Shown here piece by piece: positions 8,777-17,817 of a DNA stretch of 43,260 nt. The stretch is from contig JANYHE010000085.1 in NCBI GenBank assembly GCA_025359215.1, positions 1-43,260 of the forward strand, written 5' to 3'. Source of the DNA: Hyphomicrobiales bacterium (GTDB lineage Bacteria > Pseudomonadota > Alphaproteobacteria > Rhizobiales > Aestuariivirgaceae). Position 1 is the first letter of the stretch. Each line of letters opens with the position of its first letter. Position numbers and translations under genes: made by a program. A model generated the notes under the pieces. The model made no database searches, was not told the origin of the DNA, and saw nothing but the letters and a program-made list of their open reading frames with translations.

Positions 8777-10261
8777 ATGTCGCAAGCAGAAATAAACCGC
8801 CTTCGCGTTCTTGAGGTTTCGCCGCGCCAATTGTTTGTGGGCGGTAAATTTATGTCTGCTGAAGATGGCGGCACAATGGATGTGATTTCACCTATTGATG
8901 GCAAAGTGTTTACAAAAATTGCCACAGCAACAGTGGCAGATGCAGATGAAGCAGTGAAAGCGGCACGCGCCAGTTTCGAAAGCGGACTTTGGTCTAAAGC
9001 CGCGCCAGCAGAGCGAAAGCGCGTGATGCACCGCATAGCTGATCTGATTGAAAAGCACGCCCTTGAGCTGGCAGTTCTTGGTGTGCGTGATAATGGCACC
9101 GAAATTTCCATGGCCTTAAAAGCCGAACCTGGCAGCGCTGCAGGAACCTTTCGTTATTACGCTGAAACCATAGATAAGGTGTATGGCGAGATAGCCCCCA
9201 CAGCGCAGAATATTCTTGGTCTCATCCACCGCGAGCCGGTCGGTGTTGTGGGCGTGATCGTGCCGTGGAATTTCCCGATGATGATAGGGGCGTGGAAAAT
9301 TGCGCCCGCGCTTGCATCGGGAAACAGCGTGATTGTCAAACCGCCGGAAGCGGCCTCTCTTTCACTTTTGCGCCTTGCAGAGATTTGCGCAGAAGCCGGA
9401 TTGCCGGATGGAGTGTTGAACGTAATTACAGGAAAGGGCTCTATCGTTGGCGAGGCTTTAGGGTTGCACATGGATGTGGATGTGCTGGCCTTCACCGGCT
9501 CTGGCATGGTGGGTCGAAAGCTGTTGGAGTATTCTGCGCGCTCAAATTTAAAGCGCTGCTATTTAGAGCTAGGCGGCAAATCGCCAAACATAGTCTTTGC
9601 CGATGCGCCCGATCTCAACAGCGCAGCAAAAATCTCAGCCTATGGAATATTCCGCAATTCAGGCCAGGTCTGCGTGGCGGGCTCTAGGCTTTTAGTGGAA
9701 GACAAAATTCATGACGAGTTTGTAGCTAAAGTGGCTTCGATCGTAGCAAAAATAAAAGTCGGAGACCCGTTGGACCTCACGACAGAGGCGGGTGCCGTGA
9801 ACAGTTTGGACCAATTGCAAAAAGACCTCGATTTCGTGCAGCGCGCACAAACTGAAGGTGGCAACATCGAAACGGGTGGCAAGCGAATTCTCGAAAACAC
9901 TGGGGGCTATTATATGGCTCCAACGGTCATTTCAAATGTCACGCCGAAAATGGATTTGGCCCAGAACGAAGTTTTCGGTCCTGTTTTAGGCGTGATGAAA
10001 TTTAGTGATGAGCAAGATGCTCTGCGCATAGCCAATTCCACTGTCTTTGGCTTGGCATCGGCCGTCTGGACGTCAAATCTATCGAAGGCCCACCGCATGG
10101 TGCGCGGCATAAAAGCAGGTGTCGTGCATGTAAACACCTATGGTGGTGCCGATAACACTGTGCCACTGGGGGGTGTGAAACAAAGTGGCAATGGCCATGA
10201 CAAGTCTCTTCACGCGCTGGATAAATATTCAGATCTCAAAACGGCTTGGATTCAGCTGTAA
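8777..10261 (+). CDS. NAD(P)-dependent aldehyde dehydrogenase
   Basis: A 494-residue single-domain ALDH of normal length. Motifs: VIVPWNFPMM and VKPPEAA in the cofactor domain, FTGSGMVG, LELGGKSPNIV with the general-base Glu, and NSGQVCVAGSRLL with the catalytic Cys, then QNEVFGPVLGV near the C-terminus. ATG 8777 is chosen over the in-frame TTG at 8765 because GGAGAAG lies just before it. The closest groups seem to be betaine-aldehyde, aminoaldehyde or phenylacetaldehyde dehydrogenases, but the substrate is not decided by these motifs. It follows the permease scar and faces the iclR unit, so it may oxidise an aldehyde made by the aminotransferase or phospholyase. Confidence 0.9.
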   Translation: MSQAEINRLRVLEVSPRQLFVGGKFMSAEDGGTMDVISPIDGKVFTKIATATVADADEAVKAARASFESGLWSKAAPAERKRVMHRIADLIEKHALELAVLGVRDNGTEISMALKAEPGSAAGTFRYYAETIDKVYGEIAPTAQNILGLIHREPVGVVGVIVPWNFPMMIGAWKIAPALASGNSVIVKPPEAASLSLLRLAEICAEAGLPDGVLNVITGKGSIVGEALGLHMDVDVLAFTGSGMVGRKLLEYSARSNLKRCYLELGGKSPNIVFADAPDLNSAAKISAYGIFRNSGQVCVAGSRLLVEDKIHDEFVAKVASIVAKIKVGDPLDLTTEAGAVNSLDQLQKDLDFVQRAQTEGGNIETGGKRILENTGGYYMAPTVISNVTPKMDLAQNEVFGPVLGVMKFSDEQDALRIANSTVFGLASAVWTSNLSKAHRMVRGIKAGVVHVNTYGGADNTVPLGGVKQSGNGHDKSLHALDKYSDLKTAWIQL

Positions 10262-10308
10262 TTTCTGCTCGAACTTCGGTCTCGCTTGCCTGTGATTTCA
10301 ACACTGTC

Positions 10309-10352
10309 TGTCTATTTTGGTTGACAGCCGCATGGCTCATGGCAGATTGACA
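10309..10352 (+). promoter_or_regulatory. PpsR/CrtJ box upstream of bchI, with a degenerate second copy
   Basis: TGTCTATTTTGGTTGACA at 10309-10326 is a perfect TGT-N12-ACA PpsR box. Exactly 8 bases later, 10335-10352 (GCTCATGGCAGATTGACA) keeps the right half TTGACA but has lost the left TGT. PpsR/CrtJ is known to bind paired boxes 8 bp apart. The pair ends 29 bases before the bchI ATG and should give oxygen/redox repression of the bchIDO unit. Confidence 0.7.
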
Positions 10353-10381
10353 CGCATAATTTTGAATTGAGATCTTTTTTT

Positions 10382-11440
10382 ATGGCAAAACAGAACAACA
10401 CGGCCCCTATGAAGGGCGCAGTCAAAAGACCTGTCTTTCCATTTTCGGCCATTGAGGGGCAACAAGAGCTAAAAACCTGCCTCATTCTCACGGCTGTTGA
10501 TCCCTTAATTGGCGGATTGCTTGCCATGGGTGATCGCGGCACCGGAAAATCAACCACGGTCCGCGCTTTTGCTTCATTATTGCCGCCTATCAAAGCTGTG
10601 CGGGGGTGTCCTTACCATTGTGATCCAGCGCAACCACAATCGGCCTGTGAGCAATGCCGCAACGCCGCCAAGCTTGATACAGAAACCATTCAGGTGCCGG
10701 TGGTTGATCTGCCCTTAGGCGCGACCGAAGACCGTGTTGCCGGTGCGCTTGATTTGGAACGGGCCTTATCGCGGGGTGAAAAAGTTTTTGAGCCGGGTCT
10801 GCTGGCCAAAGCCAATCGCGGTTATCTTTATATCGATGAAGTGAATTTGCTGGAAGATCATCTGGTCGATTTGCTGCTGGATGTTGCAGCCTCTGGTGAA
10901 AACCTGTTTGAGCGCGAGGGCCTGAGCGTGCGCCACCCAGCGCGATTTGTGTTGATTGGCAGCGGCAACCCAGAAGAAGGCGAGTTAAGACCGCAGTTAC
11001 TCGATCGGTTTGGCCTTTCGGTTGAAGTGAAAACGCCTCAAGATGTTGCAAGTTGGGTCGAGATTGTAAAGCGGCGCGATGCTTATGAGCGTGACTCAGA
11101 AAGCTTTCTTGCGCAATGGCTGGACGAAGAACAAAAATTGCGCGCGCGCATTGAAGCGGGCCGCAAAAAATTGAAAGACGTTGTCGTGCCGGACTCTGTG
11201 CAGGAAGCCGCGGCCACATTGTGCATCGCACTGAAAACTGATGGCCTTCGCGGGCAACTCACCATCATTCGTGCAGCGCGGGCTTTGGCTGCTTTTGAAA
11301 AGCAAAAAACTGTAGCGCTCACGCACATAAAACGTATGGCCCTGCCATCGTTGCGCCATCGCCTTCGCCGCAATCCTCTGGAAGAAACAGGGTCAACAGC
11401 CCGCATTGAACGCGCGATTCTGGATGTGTTAGGCCCGTGA
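10382..11440 (+). CDS. bchI: Magnesium chelatase subunit I (AAA+ ATPase)
   Basis: BchI forms the hexameric AAA+ motor, with BchD, that drives Mg insertion into protoporphyrin IX by BchH. The 352-residue product begins the conserved part at RPVFPFSAIEGQQELK, has Walker A GDRGTGKST, the cysteine-rich insert RGCPYHC seen in BchI, Walker B YLYIDEVNLLEDHL, and sensor/Arg-finger region NPEEGELRPQLLDRFGL. The ATG at 10382 is preferred over the in-frame TTG at 10367; neither has a good ribosome site, and ATG 10409 is also possible. The stop overlaps the bchD start (GTGA). Confidence 0.97.
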   Translation: MAKQNNTAPMKGAVKRPVFPFSAIEGQQELKTCLILTAVDPLIGGLLAMGDRGTGKSTTVRAFASLLPPIKAVRGCPYHCDPAQPQSACEQCRNAAKLDTETIQVPVVDLPLGATEDRVAGALDLERALSRGEKVFEPGLLAKANRGYLYIDEVNLLEDHLVDLLLDVAASGENLFEREGLSVRHPARFVLIGSGNPEEGELRPQLLDRFGLSVEVKTPQDVASWVEIVKRRDAYERDSESFLAQWLDEEQKLRARIEAGRKKLKDVVVPDSVQEAAATLCIALKTDGLRGQLTIIRAARALAAFEKQKTVALTHIKRMALPSLRHRLRRNPLEETGSTARIERAILDVLGP

Positions 11441-13101
11441 CACGTGACGACATCTCCGATGCCACATGGGTGGCGGGGCTTCTTGCGCTGGATGGTTTTG
11501 GCCTTGGGGGTGCAATTGTCAGCGCCGAGGCAGCTGAAGATTTTATTGCCGCACTCAACACAGCGCGCGGACCAAATGGGGCTATGCGCGTTGTTTCTTC
11601 GACGATGTCGTTAGATGCTTTGACAGGGGCGATTGATCTGGCCGCAACATTGGCATTTGGAAAGCCCGTGCACACTGAGGGGCTGCTGGCGACAAGTCCA
11701 CAGCTGCTCATCCGCCGTGCTGAAAAGTTAGACACGGCTTGCACATCTTTGCTGGCACAAGCACTTGATCGAAACCAAATGTTGCTGCTCGCTATATTGG
11801 ACCCCTATGATCCTGAAGCTATACTCGCTGCAAAACTTGAAGCACGGTTGCCGTTCGTGGTTGATGGGCCCACAGAACACTATTGGACATATTCGGACAT
11901 TGAGCGCGCAAGGACGAAAATTAAAACTGCACTACTCGATCCAAAATGGGTGCAAGACCTTTGCGATGCGGCCCTTGCTATCGGCATTGCTTCTCCAAGA
12001 TTTGTAACGCAGGCTGTTGCCACGGCCCGTGCCCTCGCCGCGTTGCAAGAACAAGACGTTGACGAAAGCACAGTTGCTTTGGCAGCGCGTTTGGTGTTGG
12101 CACACCGTGCGCAACATGCGCCTCCTGAGCAGCAGGACGACGATGAACAGCAGGAACCGCCACCCCAGCCACCATCACCAGATTCCGGCGAGTCTGAAAA
12201 TGACGCCGAACAAAATCCGGGTGATGCAGAATTGATTCTAGAAGCTATAAAATCGGCTTTACCAGCGAACTTACTCAATCTGGCTGCTGATGGATTGGGC
12301 AAGCGCGGAGCAGGGCGCAATGTGAAAAGTGCAGCACCACGTAAATCCGGTGGGCAAAGGGGCAGGCGCATTGGCCATAAACGCGCAACATCTCTTGCCG
12401 GGCAACGACTGGATATTCTGGCTACGTTGCGCAATGCTGCCCCATGGCAAACTTTGCGCCGCACGTGGGCGGGTGCCGACCGCATGGTGGTCACTCGCGA
12501 TGATTTTCGGGTGTCGCGCATCAAACAACGAAACGAAGCCACTGCGATTTTTGCAGTTGATGCCTCTGGCTCCACGGCCTTTCAGCGCTTGGCCGAAGCC
12601 AAGGGCGCTGTCGAAGCCATTTTAGCAGAATGCTATGTGCGGCGCGACCGCGTGGCACTTGTCGCCTTCCGCGGAAAAAAAGCCGAACTCTTATTGCCAC
12701 CCACCCGCTCGCTAGAACGTGCCAAACGCGCGTTGGCCGGATTGCCGGGCGGTGGCGGCACACCGTTAGCATCTGGGCTGGACGAAGCTTATGCGCTCGC
12801 CGTGCAAGTGCGCCGGACCGGGGGCAATCCTATTGTCATTGTGTTGACAGATGGAAAAGGTAACATCACCCGCGCTGGTGTGGGCAACAAAGCCAAAGCA
12901 TTCGAGGAAGCCCAATCGGCAGCAAAATTATTTGCAGCCGAAGGCTTTGATGCCATGATCATTGATGTTTCACCCGAACCACAAAAATCTGCCAGAGGCT
13001 TGGCAGCGGATATGCACGCCACTTATTTGCCAATGCCGCGCGCCAGTGCTTTAGATATTGCACGGCCCATCAGCACGGCCCTGAAATCTATTTCCAGATG
13101 A
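11437..13101 (+). CDS. bchD: Magnesium chelatase subunit D
   Basis: BchD is the AAA+/integrin-I platform that joins the BchI hexamer to BchH in the Mg-chelatase reaction. The 554 residues show a degenerate N-terminal AAA+ domain (no clear Walker A), a Gln/Asp/Pro/Glu-rich linker at about residues 228-262 (EQQDDDEQQEPPPQPPSPDS), and a C-terminal von Willebrand A domain with the MIDAS motif DASGS starting at Asp375 and TDGKGN later. The GTG start at 11437 overlaps the bchI stop by four bases (GTGA), so translation is coupled. Length and layout are normal for alphaproteobacterial BchD. Confidence 0.96.
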   Translation: MTRDDISDATWVAGLLALDGFGLGGAIVSAEAAEDFIAALNTARGPNGAMRVVSSTMSLDALTGAIDLAATLAFGKPVHTEGLLATSPQLLIRRAEKLDTACTSLLAQALDRNQMLLLAILDPYDPEAILAAKLEARLPFVVDGPTEHYWTYSDIERARTKIKTALLDPKWVQDLCDAALAIGIASPRFVTQAVATARALAALQEQDVDESTVALAARLVLAHRAQHAPPEQQDDDEQQEPPPQPPSPDSGESENDAEQNPGDAELILEAIKSALPANLLNLAADGLGKRGAGRNVKSAAPRKSGGQRGRRIGHKRATSLAGQRLDILATLRNAAPWQTLRRTWAGADRMVVTRDDFRVSRIKQRNEATAIFAVDASGSTAFQRLAEAKGAVEAILAECYVRRDRVALVAFRGKKAELLLPPTRSLERAKRALAGLPGGGGTPLASGLDEAYALAVQVRRTGGNPIVIVLTDGKGNITRAGVGNKAKAFEEAQSAAKLFAAEGFDAMIIDVSPEPQKSARGLAADMHATYLPMPRASALDIARPISTALKSISR

Positions 13102-13928
13102 ACTTATCGCAAACCAGTGCAGGCCATTTTGTTGAAGCCAATCGCTTGAAATGGTATGTGGAAGAAATGGGGCAGGGCTCCACCATTCTCTTAGTCCACG
13201 GCACGGCAGCCTCAGTTCACTCATGGCGCGACGTGATGCCATTGCTCGCCAAGAGCCATCATATCGTTGCAATAGATTTGCCGGGTCATGGCCAAACAGC
13301 TTCGCGCTCTTCTGGAGATTTCAAATTGGAGCATATGGGCGATGGCCTTGCCGCCGTCATGAAGGCCATGGCGCTATCGCCCGAAACTGTTGTTGGCCAT
13401 TCCGCTGGAGCAGCCATATTGGCCTATGCCTGCGCGCGCAAACTTTTGCGGCCTCAAAGCTATATTTCATTCAATGGGGCCTTTTATCCATTTGGCGGTT
13501 GGGCGGGCAGCTTGTTTTCACCCATAGCTAAACTTGCGGCGTTTAACTCATTTTTGCCGCGCATCCTCAGCGGCTTGGCCTCACGAGCGATGGTTGAAAA
13601 GCTGCTCCGCGATACCGGTTCCGCGATAAGCCCTGAAGGGGTGGATCTTTATTTTAATCTATTCAAACAGCCAAACCATGTGGCCTCCGCTCTGGGCATG
13701 ATGGCGTCGTGGGATTTATCGGGAATGGACGCTAATTTAGCGCGCTTAGAGCCGCGTGCTGTTTTTGTCGCAGGTGAACAAGACAAAGCGGTGCCGCCAA
13801 ACGCTGCAGACAGGGCCGCAGCCCGTTGCCGAAATGCCAAATCTGTGCACATACAGGGGCTCGGCCATTTGATGCATGAAGAAAACCCAGCTTTGGCCGC
13901 CGAGATTATAAAAGGTACTTATCAATGA
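13098..13928 (+). CDS. bchO: BchO alpha/beta hydrolase of the Mg-chelatase operon
   Basis: A 276-residue alpha/beta hydrolase. The oxyanion region is LLVHGTAASVHSWRD, the nucleophile elbow is VVGHSAGAA with Ser102, and the C-terminal GLGHLMHEENP supplies the likely catalytic His. BchO regularly follows bchID in PGCs and is thought to assist Mg-protoporphyrin formation, but no defined reaction is established. ATG 13098 overlaps the bchD stop (ATGA), and its own stop overlaps the next gene in the same way. Confidence 0.93.
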   Translation: MNLSQTSAGHFVEANRLKWYVEEMGQGSTILLVHGTAASVHSWRDVMPLLAKSHHIVAIDLPGHGQTASRSSGDFKLEHMGDGLAAVMKAMALSPETVVGHSAGAAILAYACARKLLRPQSYISFNGAFYPFGGWAGSLFSPIAKLAAFNSFLPRILSGLASRAMVEKLLRDTGSAISPEGVDLYFNLFKQPNHVASALGMMASWDLSGMDANLARLEPRAVFVAGEQDKAVPPNAADRAAARCRNAKSVHIQGLGHLMHEENPALAAEIIKGTYQ

Positions 13929-15211
13929 ACGCTTCACCCCTCGCAATGCCACCAGACCATCCGCATCGTCGTGCTTTAAACGACGAAGTTCATGCTAGGC
14001 CATCCGATAGTCTTGAGGCGCCCGTTCGCTTGTCATATTTGGTATTGATGGGATCGGGCAGCAGAGCCGATGATTTGGCGATGTTGACACGTCTAATCGA
14101 AGGCTCTGGCGCACCCAAGCCCGCCGCAGACGCCAATCATTTCAGTGCTACGATAGGGGCCCTTCGTATTAAATGGGAAAGGCACACTGAATTCTGCCGC
14201 TACACGTTTTATGTGCAAGGCGCCGAAAAAAAACCTTTCTCCGAGCCTGCTATTTCACTGGTGCCGCAAGATTGGCTGCGTCAGCTCAAAGGCCAAACCA
14301 TTGCGGCCATTCATGCCAACGTTGTGCGCGGCGTCAAAGCGCCAGACCCCATCAAAACATCTGAAACCTATTTTAACGGAAACCCGATTATTGGATCAAT
14401 GATTTCCGGTGGCACGGGCCGCGCTTACACGGATTTTCGCATTCACGCCGATGGGTTTGGTCGCCTGCTTTTGTGTGATCATCGCATGACGTCACGTCAG
14501 GCAGGCCGCTTGGTTCAGCGACTGTTCGAAATCGATACCTATCGCATGATGGCTTTGCTGGCATTGCCAGTGGCGCGAAAACTTGCCCCTCAACTGACTG
14601 CTGCTGAGCTTGAACTGTCTGAGATTTTAAGCGCGATGCAATCTGCCGGTGAAGCCGAGGAGCCCTTGCTTCTGGACCGGTTGACCAAACTTGAGGCCTC
14701 CGTTGAACGGCAATATACTGAAAATCATTATCGGTTTTCAGCAGCCAACGCCTATTATGATTTGGTGCAGCAGCGCATTGAAGAGCTGCGCGAGGGCCGC
14801 ATTGAAGGCTTTCAAACTTTCCGTGAATTCAATGATCGACGTTTCCTGCCTGCCATTGCCACGTGCCGCGCAGTATCTGCGCGACAGAGCGCACTTTCAG
14901 AGCGTGTTGCCCATGCGACTGTTTTGCTGTCAACGCGAGTCAGTGTTTCGCGTGAAAAGCAGAACCAGTCAATTTTGAAATCTATGGACCATCGATCGAA
15001 TTTGCAATTACGTTTGCAACAAACGGTTGAAGGTCTGTCGGTTGCAGCTATTACCTATTATATCGTGGGCTTGGTTTATTATGCGGCCAAAGGCTTTGTT
15101 CCTAAGAGCACAAATGTCTCACCGGAATTCGTGGCTGCATTGGCTATCCCAGTTGCCCTTGTGGTCGTTGGCCTTGGGTTGCGCCGCATTCACAAATCAT
15201 TACATGAGTAG
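13925..15211 (+). CDS. DUF3422 family membrane-anchored protein
   Basis: A 428-residue protein whose N-terminus (HPHRRALNDEVHARP) is the signature of the DUF3422 family. The body is soluble, with predicted helical/coiled stretches around residues 215-290, and two hydrophobic segments near the C-terminus (about residues 370-390 and 400-420) make a C-terminal membrane anchor. No reaction is established for this family. The ATG overlaps the bchO stop (ATGA), so it is translated as part of bchIDO. I do not know it as a usual PGC member; crtA or crtI normally comes next. Confidence 0.8.
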   Translation: MNASPLAMPPDHPHRRALNDEVHARPSDSLEAPVRLSYLVLMGSGSRADDLAMLTRLIEGSGAPKPAADANHFSATIGALRIKWERHTEFCRYTFYVQGAEKKPFSEPAISLVPQDWLRQLKGQTIAAIHANVVRGVKAPDPIKTSETYFNGNPIIGSMISGGTGRAYTDFRIHADGFGRLLLCDHRMTSRQAGRLVQRLFEIDTYRMMALLALPVARKLAPQLTAAELELSEILSAMQSAGEAEEPLLLDRLTKLEASVERQYTENHYRFSAANAYYDLVQQRIEELREGRIEGFQTFREFNDRRFLPAIATCRAVSARQSALSERVAHATVLLSTRVSVSREKQNQSILKSMDHRSNLQLRLQQTVEGLSVAAITYYIVGLVYYAAKGFVPKSTNVSPEFVAALAIPVALVVVGLGLRRIHKSLHE

Positions 15212-15225
15212 ATCGTCGCCTCTTG

Positions 15226-15268
15226 CGTCAACTTAATTTGCAGTCTTTAATGTCACGTAATGTTGACA
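15226..15268 (+). promoter_or_regulatory. PpsR/CrtJ box at the crtI start
   Basis: TGTCACGTAATGTTGACA at 15251-15268 is a perfect TGT-N12-ACA box. A weaker copy, CGTCAACTTAATTTGCAG, lies at 15226-15243, 7 bases before it. The perfect box covers the first possible crtI ATG (15260), which argues that initiation may be at ATG 15278. It would give crtIB a redox-controlled promoter separate from bchIDO. Confidence 0.65.
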
Positions 15269-16771
15269 AAAACCACCATGCCGCATGCGGTTATTGTCGG
15301 TGCAGGCCTTGGCGGTCTTGCTGCCGCGATTAGACTTGGAGCGCGCGGCTACCGCGTAACTGTGCTCGATCGATTAGCAGTGCCGGGTGGCCGCGCTACG
15401 GTTTTCAAACAAGACGGATTTACCTTTGACGCCGGGCCAACAATCATCACAGCGCCCTTCGTTTTGGAAGAGCTCTGGCAATTTGCTGGTCGCAATTTCT
15501 ATGATGATGTAAAGTTGCAGGCGCTCGATCCATTTTACGTCATCCGTTTTGATGATGGCAGCACATTCACCTGTCGTGCAGATGTGAAAGCAATGCGTGA
15601 TGAGGTGGCTCGCATCTCACCTGATGATGTTGCGGGTTATGATAATTTCATGCGGGAAAGCGAAGCGATTTATAAAATTGGCTTTGAACAGCTGGGCCAT
15701 GTGCCGTTTCCCTCCATCGGCAGCATGGCTGCAATTGTGCCAGACCTTTTGAAACTGAAAGCGTGGCAATCAGTGCATTCGCACGTGGCCTCGCATGTGC
15801 GCCACCCAAAACTGCGCATGGCCTTGAGCTTCCATCCCTTGTTCGTTGGCGGCAATCCGTTTCGGGCTACGTCCGTCTATAGCATGATTGCTTACTTGGA
15901 ACGACAGTTCGGCGTGCATTGCGCAATCGGTGGAACCGGCGCGATAGTTCAGGCCATGGTGAAGCTCATTAAATCTCAAGGCGGCGACGTCATATGCAAT
16001 GCAGACGTTGCAGAAATTACCACAGACAATGGACGTGCCACTGGTGTGAGAATGGCATCAGGCAAACTCATAAAAAGTGAGATCGTGGTGTCCAATGCCT
16101 GTGCCGCACACACCTATACAAAGCTCATTGCAGGGGGCGCACAAAAGCGCTGGACCAAGCGCAAAATGGCGCGAGCGCGGCATTCAATGTCGTTGTTCGT
16201 CTGGTATTTTGGCACCAACATGAAATTTGAATCCGTGCCACATCACACAATTTTAATGGGTCCGCGCTACCGTGGATTGATAGACGACATTTTTGAAAAT
16301 AAAATCCTCGCCGATGATATGAGCCTCTATCTGCACCGTCCAACGGCGACTGACGCATCATTGGCCCCAGCAGGGTGCGATAGTTTTTACGTGTTGTCGC
16401 CCGTGCCCAATCAAGACTCGAACATTGACTGGATGCAAATGGCTGAGACCTATCGCCAACGCATTGCCAAGCGATTGGATGAAACCATCATGTCGGGGTT
16501 TGAGAAACACGTAGTAACGCAACGCGTGATGACCCCGCTGAATTTTGAGCACGATCTTCTATCCTATAAAGGTGCGGCTTTCGGGCTTGAACCTGTGTTG
16601 ACGCAAAGTGCTTGGTTCCGTCCGCATAATAAAAGTGAAGAATTTGAAAACCTGTTTCTGGTTGGCGCAAGCACTCATCCTGGGGCTGGGGTTCCCGGTG
16701 TCATATCAACAGCGCGCGTGCTTGATTTAGTGGTTCCACCAGCTGAGGCCTTTGCCAGTGCTCACGCCTGA
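15260..16771 (+). CDS. crtI: Phytoene desaturase CrtI
   Basis: CrtI is the FAD-dependent desaturase that turns phytoene into neurosporene or lycopene at the membrane. The 503-residue product has an N-terminal dinucleotide fold (VIVGAGLGGLAAAIRLGARG), the substrate-entry signature GGRATVFKQDGFTFDAGPTI, and the carotenoid-desaturase C-terminal motif LFLVGASTHPGAGVPGVI. Two starts are possible: ATG 15260, and ATG 15278, which puts the PpsR box wholly upstream; neither has a ribosome site. The 3' end overlaps crtB by 14 bases. Three- or four-step desaturation cannot be told from the motifs. Confidence 0.96.
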   Translation: MLTKTTMPHAVIVGAGLGGLAAAIRLGARGYRVTVLDRLAVPGGRATVFKQDGFTFDAGPTIITAPFVLEELWQFAGRNFYDDVKLQALDPFYVIRFDDGSTFTCRADVKAMRDEVARISPDDVAGYDNFMRESEAIYKIGFEQLGHVPFPSIGSMAAIVPDLLKLKAWQSVHSHVASHVRHPKLRMALSFHPLFVGGNPFRATSVYSMIAYLERQFGVHCAIGGTGAIVQAMVKLIKSQGGDVICNADVAEITTDNGRATGVRMASGKLIKSEIVVSNACAAHTYTKLIAGGAQKRWTKRKMARARHSMSLFVWYFGTNMKFESVPHHTILMGPRYRGLIDDIFENKILADDMSLYLHRPTATDASLAPAGCDSFYVLSPVPNQDSNIDWMQMAETYRQRIAKRLDETIMSGFEKHVVTQRVMTPLNFEHDLLSYKGAAFGLEPVLTQSAWFRPHNKSEEFENLFLVGASTHPGAGVPGVISTARVLDLVVPPAEAFASAHA

Positions 16772-17717
16772 ATTTGCTACACCCGCTGATTTGGCGCTGT
16801 GCCGCCAAATGATCCGCCAAGGATCAAAAAGTTTTCACTTGGCCTCATTGCTGTTGCCAAATTCCTATCGTCAACATTCGCGTGCGCTTTACGGGTTTTG
16901 CCGCATGGCAGATGATCTTGTTGATCATGCCGAAACTCCCAAGGTGGCGGTCGACCAACTGGCCATCCGCTTGGATGCGATTTACGCAGGTGAGCCGTCA
17001 GACAATCCAACAGACCGCGCCTTCGCCGATGTTGTGCAACTATTTGCAATCCCGCGTGCAGTGCCCGATGCCTTGATCGAAGGGTTTGCGTGGGATGCTG
17101 AGGGACGGCACTATAAAACATTGTCTGATGTAACAGCTTATGGTGTGCGTGTTGCAGGCACAGTGGGCGTGATGATGTCGCTCATCATGGGGCAACGCAA
17201 ACCCGATGCGCTGGCCCGCGCCATTGATTTGGGCGTTGCCATGCAGTTCAGCAATATTGCCCGCGACATTGAAGAAGATGAACGATTGGGCCGGACTTAT
17301 TTGCCAGCAGATTGGATCTCCGAGGGCAAAGCAAAAGCTGCCACACGGTTGGTTGCTGAAGCTGAAAGCATTTATCATCGCGCAGCCTCCGGCATTGCAA
17401 TGTTACCTCGGTCATGCCGTGCCGCCATCAACACAGCGCGGCTCCTCTATCGTGAAATTGGCCTTGCAGCTGCAGCACAAAATCATCAAGGCAGGGCCAT
17501 AGTTCCATTGCCGCAAAAATTGAAACTGTTAGCGAGAGCCGTTGCCCAAACACCGTGGCTGCCCAAACAAACATCAGCGCCGTGTTTGGCCGAAGGCCAA
17601 TTTTTGCTCGATGCTGTGGCACAAACAGCAGCATCGCATGCATCTGCAAAAAGTTTCGATGATCAAATGGGCTGGGTGATGAAAATGTTTATGGCAGTGG
17701 AGGCTCGCAAATCATGA
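16758..17717 (+). CDS. crtB: Phytoene synthase CrtB
   Basis: CrtB condenses two geranylgeranyl diphosphates to phytoene. The two Asp-rich Mg-diphosphate sites are seen as MADDLVDHAE and NIARDIEEDERLGRTYLP, with the usual SFHLASLLLP and ALYGFCRMADD upstream. About 319 residues from GTG 16758; TTG 16752 in the same frame is a weaker choice. The start lies within the crtI 3' end, so the two genes are coupled. The stop overlaps the ATG of a 33-codon ORF. Confidence 0.95.
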   Translation: MLTPEFATPADLALCRQMIRQGSKSFHLASLLLPNSYRQHSRALYGFCRMADDLVDHAETPKVAVDQLAIRLDAIYAGEPSDNPTDRAFADVVQLFAIPRAVPDALIEGFAWDAEGRHYKTLSDVTAYGVRVAGTVGVMMSLIMGQRKPDALARAIDLGVAMQFSNIARDIEEDERLGRTYLPADWISEGKAKAATRLVAEAESIYHRAASGIAMLPRSCRAAINTARLLYREIGLAAAAQNHQGRAIVPLPQKLKLLARAVAQTPWLPKQTSAPCLAEGQFLLDAVAQTAASHASAKSFDDQMGWVMKMFMAVEARKS

Positions 17718-17815
17718 ATGGCAACATAATCGGCTTAGTTGAATTGGGATTTACACTTTTCGTTTGCTTGGGCTTAGGTTTTTGGGAATTGTATCGGTTG
17801 AAAAAGGGCAAATAA
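17714..17815 (+). CDS. Unrecognised 33-residue single-TM membrane ORF
   Basis: A 33-codon frame starts with ATGA overlapping the crtB stop and ends with TAA at 17813-17815, two bases before the crtC stop on the other strand. The product has a short polar start (MNGN), one hydrophobic helix of about 22 residues (IIGLVELGFTLFVCLGLGFW) and a basic tail (RLKKGK), so it should insert with a cytoplasmic C-terminus. In Rhodobacter-type clusters this slot between crtB and crtC holds tspO. I do not recognise a family. The tight coupling and clean membrane-protein profile favour a real gene. Confidence 0.6.
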   Translation: MNGNIIGLVELGFTLFVCLGLGFWELYRLKKGK

Positions 17816-17817
17816 TA

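Noticed and set aside
10590-11231. Minus-strand open frame opposite bchI (213 codons)
   Set aside because: Shadow of bchI; no domain, no ribosome site.
11880-12575. Long minus-strand open frame opposite bchD (231 codons)
   Set aside because: It is antisense to a certain gene, has Arg/Ser/Ala-rich low-complexity content and no recognisable domain or ribosome site.
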